Part shown: in pieces, positions 1-6,617 of the stretch
Layout of the letters: every line of letters starts with the position of its first letter
How positions within the stretch are numbered: position 1 is the first letter of the stretch
Source of the DNA: Paulinella micropora
Lineage: Eukaryota > Cercozoa > Imbricatea > Euglyphida
Direction: 5' to 3'
Assembly: GCA_009731375.1 (NCBI GenBank)
Contig: BJOX01000119.1
Span: forward strand, 726,292-746,292
DNA: 20,001 bases
Notes under the pieces: generated by a model
The model's database searches: none
What the model was told of the DNA's origin: nothing
What the model saw: only the letters and a program-made list of their open reading frames with translations
Position numbers and translations under genes: made by a program

Positions 1-369
1 CGCCGCGAGTGCCCCGAGGTGGGCATGCTGTGGCCCTCGGAAGTCAAGATGCTGGCTAGACAGTGCAGGATCGGCCGGCTGGGCGGCAGGAAGTTGCGGC
101 GCAGCGTGACGGACTCGCTCGACGACTTCGTGCGGGTCATGCACGAGCGCGTGGACCTGTACGGCGGGGAGAACTGCGGCCGCAAGACCGCCCGGGTCGA
201 GGACGTGCTCAGGGCGTACAAGACGGGCTTCGGCCGCCGGCTGTACCTGGGCGTGGACGAGCCGCCCGCCAAGAAACGCCGCACTGTCAAGCGCGAGAAA
301 GAAGAGGAAGAGGAACAGGAGGAGCGCGACCCCGCAACAGCAGCAACAGCAGCAGCAGCATCGGACTGA
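1..369 (+). CDS. Histone H4-like histone-fold protein, 5' end outside window
   Basis: The frame is open from the window edge to TGA at 367-369, giving 122 visible residues, so the true start and any N-terminal tail or fused histone lie to the left. Read against histone H4, LARQCRIGRLGG lies where H4 has its LARRGGVKRISG helix/loop, a central helix follows (DSLDDFVRVMHERVDLY), and GRKTARVEDVLRAYKTGFGR then RLYLG matches the H4 stretch [22 protein letters not shown]. The order and spacing of all three histone-fold helices are kept, with a few extra residues. Unlike eukaryotic H4 it does not stop at the YGFGG end: it continues into a basic nuclear-signal-like AKKRR, an acidic EKEEEEEQEE run and an Ala/Thr tail encoded by CAG-type repeats. 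H4 packages DNA with H3; viral histones in Marseilleviridae and Medusavirus do the same in particles. The H4 assignment is by eye but specific; the DNA-packaging role is inferred from the family. Confidence 0.72.
   Translation, partial: RRECPEVGMLWPSEVKMLARQCRIGRLGGRKLRRSVTDSLDDFVRVMHERVDLYGGENCGRKTARVEDVLRAYKTGFGRRLYLGVDEPPAKKRRTVKREKEEEEEQEERDPATAATAAAASD
340..361 (+). repeat. CAG/CAA trinucleotide run in the H4-like gene tail
   Basis: A short stretch of CAGCAACAGCAGCAG-type triplets lies in the last codons before the stop. In the coding frame it gives Ala/Thr residues. It looks like a microsatellite that has lengthened the C-terminal tail. Confidence 0.6.
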
Positions 370-675
370 CAAAATTCAACACACGGGAATAGCCGGCCAG
401 TCTAGATGGAGCAGACAAGTAACAATCTTTCTTTTAATTTTAAAAAAAAAAACCCAAGAGACAAAGATTTCTGGCCATCACCAGATCAAGCGGGGAGGGT
501 GGGCCTGATCAAAAAAGTGCTAGCTACCAGAGTGGAAAGTGTTTTTTTCTTTCTTGGAGTGGTTCAGCAGAAAGCTCTTCTTCGGATCCCCCATCCCTTT
601 TGCTCCTGCAGCTTTTCCTTCCTGTCTCTGCTTGTTCTCCTTGCACGTTCTTTTTGTGCGCAGGCCCCCGTCGAT
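370..675. other. Convergent intergenic spacer, no gene seen
   Basis: About 300 bases lie between the stop of the H4-like gene and the stop of the minus-strand membrane-protein gene. It holds an A11 run with a T-rich left flank near 436-452 and several C/T-rich stretches toward 540-660. Forward frames here are short, have no recognisable protein features, and one runs on antisense to the next gene. It probably contains both 3' ends; no defined terminator hairpin could be established by eye. Confidence 0.5.
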
Positions 676-1625
676 TCACTCAGTTGAACTCGCGTTCGTA
701 CTCCTTTTGGAACCAGCTTTCTCCAACTTAGTAGGAAGTTCGTCTTTGATACTCGTTATTTCGTCCCGCAGTTCTTTCATCATTTGCATGAGCTCTCGTA
801 TAGTCATGCCTTCGTTGGCCCCTTCGACACAGCTCACCAAATGTCGATATTCTTCTTTTGTCGCCTCCGGGTCTTCCGGCCACTTGCACGGGTTCGAATC
901 GCACTTCATCCAGGTGATCATGGCTATGAAGTATTTCGCGACTGCAAAGGACTTGCCGATCACGGACAGGAGGCTGGAAGCAGCCCACATCATGGCATTC
1001 TGTAAGGAGCATTCTCCGCCGTCATTGGCGTTGTCGGTCAGGACGCAGTTGTTGCAGATAGTAGTAGCGTTGGCGTCCCTGCCAGTTCTCAGCATTACCG
1101 ACCACTCCATACCAGAACTGTCCAAATTCGGGTTGCGGAGGATCATGATCTCCTCCTTGTTGTTATGGATGTTGTTCATGATCATGAGCGACAGCGACAG
1201 CAGCAGCAGCGTCATGATGAAGCCGGCCATGTGGATCAGCAGGTGATTTCTGTAGCCGTAGAACTTGATCACGTTTTTCAGCACTGCAGTTCTCGACGAA
1301 GAATACATATCTTTCCACACGGTCGAGAAAAAGAAAAAGGCCACGAACAGCGACGCCGCCGTGACGGCTATGCCCGTGATAATCAGGCCTCGGCTCGTTT
1401 TGAAGATTTGGGATTCGGTGCCAAACCTTCGCCTACCGCATACGGCCTGTCATCGAACATGTGTCTCATGCTGAAAGAGGCAGAGGCCAGATGCAAGGAC
1501 ATACCACCGGCCGAGAAAAGCCACATAAAAACATAAAAACTCGACGCATACTCCTCCTCCTCTGTCTTCGGGCCGCTCTCGCTGCTGGCTTCAGAGGGCA
1601 TCGACGAGACTACTTTAGCAGGCAT
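676..1625 (-). CDS. Four-membrane-segment protein with extracellular Cys loop and C-terminal coiled coil; apparent frame break
   Basis: Two adjoining minus-strand frames appear to be one gene. The first starts at ATG 1625 (MPAKVVSS) and stops at 1383. The second has no ATG at its beginning but is open from before that stop down to TGA 676. The first carries an acidic N-terminus and one hydrophobic segment (FYVFMWLFSAGG). The second carries a segment beginning LIITGIAVTAASLFVAF upstream of its first ATG (1308), then HMAGFIMTLLLLSLSL, then a fourth around residues AMMWAASSLLSVIG to YFIAMI. A loop between segments three and four holds CNNC and two more Cys and the sequon NAT. After segment four come more Cys and a charged heptad-like helix (IRELMQMMKELRDEI). 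The topology is tetraspanin-like, but the diagnostic CCG motif is not seen, so no family is claimed. A one-base deletion near 1383-1440 would explain the break; two separate genes is the alternative. Base composition is less GC-rich than its neighbours. Confidence 0.6.
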
Positions 1626-1781
1626 TGCTTTTTCTTTCTTGAGCGCAAAGAAAACAAAAGGGCTGTACGTGTGAGCAGCCCTCCGGGTGTGTGTTGGTAC
1701 CAGCGCAAAAGTTCGTTCGCACAATCTTGGTTATTAAAATACAGTCTTGAATAGAACGTGCAAATCTTGCCCAAAAGCTTT

Positions 1782-1791
1782 NNNNNNNNNN
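1782..1791. other. Assembly gap (10 N)
   Basis: Ten Ns. The left flank (GCCCAAAAGCTTT) closely resembles the right flank (GCCCAAAAACTTTTT), suggesting two contig ends that overlap rather than missing sequence. Confidence 0.6.
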
Positions 1792-1832
1792 GCCCAAAAA
1801 CTTTTTAAAAAGTTACAAGGAAAAAGAAACTA

Positions 1833-1842
1833 NNNNNNNNNN
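1833..1842. other. Assembly gap (10 N)
   Basis: Ten Ns followed directly by T5 and C14, so the assembly probably stopped at the homopolymer. Confidence 0.9.
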
Positions 1843-2128
1843 TTTTTCCCCCCCCCCCCCCGAGGTTGGCAAAACTAACACTTTTTTTCCCCTCCCATTT
1901 TTTGTCTCTTTTCATTGCCTGTTAAGATGATGTTTTTCTTTTTTTTCGGGGATGGGACGTGCGGGAGAGAAAAAGGGGGGGGGGGGGTAAACGGCGGGGA
2001 ACACGGGCTTTTTGTGAGTACAAAAAGGCGTGGCGGCTACAACCACCATTCTCTCCCTCCCTCTTACTCTCAATTCCCTTTGTCCACGCTCGTATACGAA
2101 AAAAAGGGAAAGATTAAGCCGCTGGCAC

Positions 2129-2130
<2 letters not shown>

Positions 2131-2170
<40 letters not shown>
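2131..2170 (+). repeat. (AG)20 dinucleotide microsatellite
   Basis: Uninterrupted AG repeats for 40 bases. It is followed within 45 bases by C17 and then A42, making one of the densest simple-sequence clusters in the window. Confidence 0.95.
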
Positions 2171-2173
<3 letters not shown>

Positions 2174-2213
2174 ACGGGCAACTACGGTGCCAACAGTCTC
2201 TCTTGCTCTCCTT

Positions 2214-2236
2214 CCCCCCCCCCCCCCCCCACCCCA

Positions 2237-2279
<43 letters not shown>
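2214..2279 (+). repeat. C17 plus A42 homopolymer pair at gap edge
   Basis: C17 (2214-2230), a short ACCCCAC linker, then 42 A residues to the start of the N run. The A42 tract could be genuine or an assembly collapse at the gap. Confidence 0.9.
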
Positions 2280-2918
2280 NNNNNNNNNNNNNNNNNNNNN
2301 NNNNNNNNNNNNNNNNNNNNNNNNNNNNNNNNNNNNNNNNNNNNNNNNNNNNNNNNNNNNNNNNNNNNNNNNNNNNNNNNNNNNNNNNNNNNNNNNNNNN
2401 NNNNNNNNNNNNNNNNNNNNNNNNNNNNNNNNNNNNNNNNNNNNNNNNNNNNNNNNNNNNNNNNNNNNNNNNNNNNNNNNNNNNNNNNNNNNNNNNNNNN
2501 NNNNNNNNNNNNNNNNNNNNNNNNNNNNNNNNNNNNNNNNNNNNNNNNNNNNNNNNNNNNNNNNNNNNNNNNNNNNNNNNNNNNNNNNNNNNNNNNNNNN
2601 NNNNNNNNNNNNNNNNNNNNNNNNNNNNNNNNNNNNNNNNNNNNNNNNNNNNNNNNNNNNNNNNNNNNNNNNNNNNNNNNNNNNNNNNNNNNNNNNNNNN
2701 NNNNNNNNNNNNNNNNNNNNNNNNNNNNNNNNNNNNNNNNNNNNNNNNNNNNNNNNNNNNNNNNNNNNNNNNNNNNNNNNNNNNNNNNNNNNNNNNNNNN
2801 NNNNNNNNNNNNNNNNNNNNNNNNNNNNNNNNNNNNNNNNNNNNNNNNNNNNNNNNNNNNNNNNNNNNNNNNNNNNNNNNNNNNNNNNNNNNNNNNNNNN
2901 NNNNNNNNNNNNNNNNNN
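2280..2918. other. Assembly gap (639 N)
   Basis: A run of N. It hides the 3' part of the minus-strand zinc-ligand protein gene that enters it from the right. Confidence 0.95.
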
Positions 2919-3337
2919 TGGTGCCACTTGTACAGCTCGAGCAAGCCGAAGCCGTCGATGCAGACCGCCTCCCAAGACAAAAAGTGCGTGGCGCGCGAAC
3001 GTTGCGGTGCAATCGCAAGCTTTGGGTGCGTGATGACGCTCCCGTCGAAGAAAATGCCGCCTCCTACATTGTCGGGGTTTATTTCCGTGGTAGTAAACGC
3101 GCCGAAGTTGTCGCCACCGTCGTCGACGGCAACGGCGAACACAGTGTGCCCGAGGGTGCCCAGCGCGGTGCCCTTGAGGTTGGGGTCGTCCGCACGCGGC
3201 CACCCGTAGGGTTCCTTGAGGCAGGCCGCGCACGCGGGCGCCGGTCTCCAGAGACGCACTCCGTCGGGGGCAGTGTGCAGGTCACCGGCAGCCCAGGCGC
3301 AGCGACAGATTGCGCACAGCTTTGGAGGATTCGCCAT
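2919..3337 (-). CDS. Small protein with CxxC...CxxC zinc-ligand pattern, 3' end in gap
   Basis: The first sensible ATG is at 3337 (MANPPKL). The same frame is open further upstream to 3502, but that extension is basic and low in complexity and looks like leader sequence. About 139 residues are visible before the N run. The N-terminus has CAIC, a stretch of about 24 residues, then CAAC, spaced like a zinc ribbon or half of a treble-clef finger. The following part, with GTLGHTVFAVAVDDGGDNFG and later FLSWEAVCIDGFGLLELY, looks like an alternating strand-rich globular domain that I do not recognise. GC-rich third positions and the well-formed protein make it a real gene. Function is unknown; a RING-like or ribbon-type regulator is possible but unsupported beyond the cysteines. 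Confidence 0.6.
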
Positions 3338-3600
3338 CACTGGCCGAGGTTCTCGTCGGCTAGCTTCGAGTTTTTCCTGACCCCCAAAAAACAGTGCGAA
3401 AGAGACAATGGCTTTTCTTTTTTTCTTCTGGCTTCTGGCAGTGCAAGAAACAAACGTGGCAAAAAACGAATCAGCATCGTCGTCTATAAAAAAGGCAGAC
3501 ACTAGACCACCCCCTCCTCTCCAAGGACAGACGTTTACACAAAGAAAAAGAAATTGAATGCAGCTTGCAGGGAATCACACATTTTGCAAAAATCATATAC
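3338..3600. promoter_or_regulatory. Upstream region of the zinc-ligand gene, with a TATA-like box on the opposite strand
   Basis: This spacer is T-rich toward 3420 and contains TATAAAAAAGG at about 3484-3494, framed by GTCT and AGAC. On the plus strand it matches a eukaryotic TATA box pointing into the repeat field. On the minus strand it would lie about 150 bases upstream of the ATG at 3337. No transcript can be proven. Confidence 0.25.
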
Positions 3601-3670
3601 ACAGAAAAAAAACAAGCCACCGATACACACACACACACACTGTCCAAACAAACAAGCACACACAACACAA

Positions 3671-3790
3671 AAAAGCAATACCCGTAAACAGGCATACACA
3701 AAAAGCAATACCCGTAAACAGGCATACACAAAAAGCAATACCCGTAAACAGGCATACACAAAAAGCAATACCCGCAAAACAAGCATACAA
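3671..3790 (+). repeat. 30-bp direct repeat, four copies
   Basis: The unit AAAAGCAATACCCGTAAACA plus GGCATACACA occurs at 3671, 3701 and 3731 with no change; a fourth, diverged copy starts at 3761. The unit is a multiple of three, so every frame crossing it appears open; those frames are not considered genes. Confidence 0.95.
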
Positions 3791-3950
3791 ACACATACAC
3801 CAAAATTAGTCACAAAAAGGCATACACACACGCAGATATTAAAATACGACACATACACAAACAAAAAAAACTCTCGAGGCATAAACACACACACAAACAT
3901 GACGCACATAGACACACATACACACACTCTCTCTCAGAGGCACATACACA

Positions 3951-4180
3951 CGACGATACACGACGATACACGACGATACACGACGATACACGACGATACA
4001 CTACGATACACGACGATACACGATGATACACGACGATACACGACGATACACTACGATACACTACGATACACTACGATACACGACGATACACGACGATACA
4101 CGACGATACACGACGATACACGACGATACACGACGATACACGACGATACACGACGATACACGACGATACACGACGATACA
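3951..4180 (+). repeat. 10-bp tandem repeat CGACGATACA, 23 copies
   Basis: Twenty-three head-to-tail decamers. Most read CGACGATACA; minor variants are CTACGATACA and CGATGATACA. The variants cluster in the middle (about 4001-4080), and the right 100 bases are perfectly homogeneous, a sign of recent expansion from that side. Confidence 0.97.
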
Positions 4181-4213
4181 CGAAAACATATAAACACACA
4201 CGATGATACACAC

Positions 4214-4846
4214 GAAAACATATAAACACACGCACACACACATACACACACAAACATTGCTTGCAAAAACAACATACAAGCACACACATACCAAGATTAC
4301 TCGCAATGTTACACGCGCAGGTATTACACACTGACATCATCATAGATATACACACACAAAGCCTGTCGTCGCAAAATCGCAACATCTAACAGTGACACAC
4401 GACGATACACACGACGATACAGACGAAAACATATAAACACACGCACACACACATACACACACAAACATTGCTTGCAAAAACAACATACAAGCACACACAT
4501 ACCAAGATTACTCGCAATGTTACACGCGCAGGTATTACACACTGACATCATCATAGATATACACACACAAAGCCTGTCGTCGCAAAATCGCAACATCTAA
4601 CAGTGACACACGACGATACACACGACGATACAGACGAAAACATATAAACACACGCACACACACATACACACACAAACATTGCTTGCAAAAACAACATACA
4701 AGCACACACATACCAAGATTACTCGCAATGTTACACGCGCAGGTATTACACACTGACATCATCATAGATATACACACACAAAGCCTGTCGTCGCAAAATC
4801 GCAACATCTAACAGTGACACACGACGATACACACGACGATACACAC
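4214..4846 (+). repeat. 211-bp tandem repeat, three copies
   Basis: Copies begin at 4214, 4425 and 4636 (GAAAACATATAAACACACGC) and are nearly identical. Each holds a CA-rich first part, a more complex core (TTGCTTGCAAAAACAAC, then TTACTCGCAATGTTACACGC, then GCCTGTCGTCGCAAAATCGC) and ends in the CGACGATACA-type motif of the arrays on either side. A truncated start of the unit also lies at about 4181-4200. Frames repeating every 211 bases on the minus strand result from this duplication and are not genes. Confidence 0.96.
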
Positions 4847-5000
4847 GACGATACACACGACGATACACGACGATACACACGACGATACACACGACGATAC
4901 ACACGACGACACACGACGATACACACGACGATACACACACAGAACACACGACGATACACACGACGATACACACGACGATACACACGACGATACACACACG
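4817..5000 (+). repeat. 12-bp tandem repeat ACGACGATACAC, about 14 copies
   Basis: This array is a close variant of the 10-bp array, with an extra CA per unit. It contains a few irregular units (CGACGACACACGA, CACAGAACACA) and fades out at about 5000 into non-repetitive sequence. Confidence 0.93.
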
Positions 5001-5604
5001 TATATTCGCGCCAAATCACAGCCGTGTATTAGCACTGACCATTTTCGCCTCTCCTCACTTCGAGTCGTCACCAACCCCTCTCTACCCCACCCAGCCCCAC
5101 CTTTTACCAGTCTTGTGACTTATTGTGACTTACAGCCCATTGTGCAGTATTGTGCACCCCCTCCACATATTGCGTGCGAGATTGTTAGCCAACGCTTTTT
5201 TCTTGGCCCCCCCCCTCTTCATGAACCTTTCGAGCGCCAAGACGAATTACGCAGTGTGTCACCTTCTTTTTTTTCCTTTATGCCCTTGATTTCTTTCATG
5301 TGCTGTCTGAATTTGCGAGTGAGTGTGTATGTCTTTCTTACCGACGTCTGCTTGTTTCAGACGGGGAGGGGGGAGGGGGACCGATGTGCTCTTTGTTTCT
5401 TTCATCCTCTTTGGTAGGCAGCACGGTCTTTGTACAGATGATGCAAGAAGACCGGAAATCCCAACCTGGCTGCAGGGGTCCAGCGTAGAGTTAATGAAAG
5501 GGTTGTTGTCTTGTACGAGCAGCTCTGCGAGCCCATCTTTTATTTTTACTCATAGTACTCACACTAAGACTTTTTGATATTTACTTCTAATTTGAGTCTC
5601 TTGG
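5001..5604. other. Stretch with no recognisable feature
   Basis: Six hundred bases of mixed composition, T-rich and with purine/pyrimidine patches around 5205-5220 and 5361-5382. A 100-residue forward frame (5115-5417) is Cys/Phe/Leu-rich with no domain or composition like the real genes, and I do not accept it. I see no RNA gene. Confidence 0.4.
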
Positions 5605-6170
5605 CTAGGGGCGCGATCTGCTCGCCACACCTGCGGCAAGAGGATGCGTAGCGCCGCCCTTTTGTGCCAGCAGTAGGGCCGTGAATCGTTCGCGATCTTT
5701 TGTATCATACTCGTTTAACAGCCAAGAGACCAACTCTTCTAGTTGTTCTATTTTTTAGCTCTTCTTCTTCTAACTCTCGGCAGAGTTGGGGTGAAGCTTA
5801 GTAAGGAAGCCAGACGTAGTTAAGGGCTTGCCAAACGTGTCTTGTATCGCGTGTTTCATTTCCTTGTCTATCGTTTCATACTGTGTCGCACGGAACTCTC
5901 GATCTGTACATCCTTTTGCTCAAGCTCTTCAATCTGTGCCTCAAGAAGTTCTCCAATCTCCTTTTCTGTACTTCTTAAGATACCCAGAGGTGCCTTCGCA
6001 TGCTGAACCGATTGTCGCTGTACCAATCCTGCTTGGGCTTGTCCACAATCGTTATCTTAAAAGCTGCGCACGGCAGCTACGACTTCTTTACTGTGTGTCG
6101 TCGGCTACTTACCGCCTTTTCTTAAGTCTTTTCTACCAGTGATCTTTTTCAGAAACAAGAGCGATTCTTC
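5605..6170 (-). pseudogene. Broken minus-strand gene fragments with helical, charged protein
   Basis: Four consecutive protein-like pieces appear in shifting minus-strand frames: about 6170-6105 (ESLLFLKKITGRKDL), 6045-5868 (a stretch with EKEIGELLEAQIEELEQKD), 5912-5770 (with YETIDKEMKHAIQD and KPLTTSGFLTKLHP) and 5757-5605 (with EQLEELVSWLLNEYD and FTALLLAQKGG). Each ends in a stop and overlaps the next in another frame; the order and style (charged helices, coiled-coil-like) are consistent along the region. Codons are more AT-rich than those of the neighbours. It is either a decayed gene or an intact gene spoiled by assembly errors. One break coincides with GGTAAGTAG, which resembles a splice donor, so an intron is a third option. 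No family is recognised. Confidence 0.5.
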
Positions 6171-6223
6171 GTTCGTTTGTCTCTTCTTACCAGGCGTACT
6201 GCGGGAACGGCCATCCCCCCACC

Positions 6224-6475
6224 NNNNNNNNNNNNNNNNNNNNNNNNNNNNNNNNNNNNNNNNNNNNNNNNNNNNNNNNNNNNNNNNNNNNNNNNNNNNN
6301 NNNNNNNNNNNNNNNNNNNNNNNNNNNNNNNNNNNNNNNNNNNNNNNNNNNNNNNNNNNNNNNNNNNNNNNNNNNNNNNNNNNNNNNNNNNNNNNNNNNN
6401 NNNNNNNNNNNNNNNNNNNNNNNNNNNNNNNNNNNNNNNNNNNNNNNNNNNNNNNNNNNNNNNNNNNNNNNNNNN
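6224..6475. other. Assembly gap (252 N)
   Basis: A run of N between the broken gene and the large minus-strand frame. The left edge is a C-rich tract. Confidence 0.95.
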
Positions 6476-6617
6476 CTTGCTTTCAGGTCGCTCTGCTTCT
6501 TTTCTTTTTTTCTCACAACCCCCCTCAAACGACGAGAAATTTGGCTGGCCACAGATATCACCTGAAAGGGGGAGCGGCCCAACCCTTCTCCCCCCCCGTT
6601 TCTCTCGCTCGCTTTTA
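6476..6617. terminator. 3' spacer of the large minus-strand frame
   Basis: A short, pyrimidine-rich stretch (plus strand) between the gap and the TAA at 6618, with T7 near 6504 and C9 near 6590. On the minus strand it is A/G-rich, as expected for a 3' untranslated region. No hairpin is obvious. Confidence 0.25.

Larger units (their letters stand above)
1626..2279. other. Low-complexity spacer with two small gaps, no gene seen
   Basis: The stretch upstream of the four-span gene contains homopolymers C14 (1848-1861), G13 (1975-1987), C17 (2214-2230) and A42 (2238-2279), an (AG)20 block, and N runs at 1782-1791 and 1833-1842. Frames crossing it owe their length to the Ns and repeats and were not accepted. 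The promoter of the minus-strand gene starting at 1625 should lie at its left end, but no clear TATA box is recognisable. Confidence 0.55.

Noticed and set aside
885-905. GGGTTCGAATC, resembling a tRNA T-loop
   Set aside because: The flanking bases do not pair as a T stem, no other tRNA arms are found, and the stretch lies within the minus-strand membrane-protein gene.
1915-3505. Long frames through the 2280-2918 gap on both strands
   Set aside because: Most of their length is N, and their ends are translated homopolymers or microsatellite. Only the minus-strand part starting at 3337 looks like protein.
3951-5000. Possible CRISPR array
   Set aside because: The units are contiguous or nearly so, with no unique spacers of regular length, and the context is eukaryotic or viral.
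3554-5032. Forward and reverse frames across the A/C-rich repeats (Thr/His/Asp-rich or Val/Ser/Cys-rich products)
   Set aside because: They consist only of translated 10, 12, 30 and 211-bp repeats, with no independent coding signal.
5115-5417. 100-residue plus-strand frame as a small gene
   Set aside because: It has no recognisable domain, its composition is unlike the accepted genes, and it lies in sequence of mixed simple patches.
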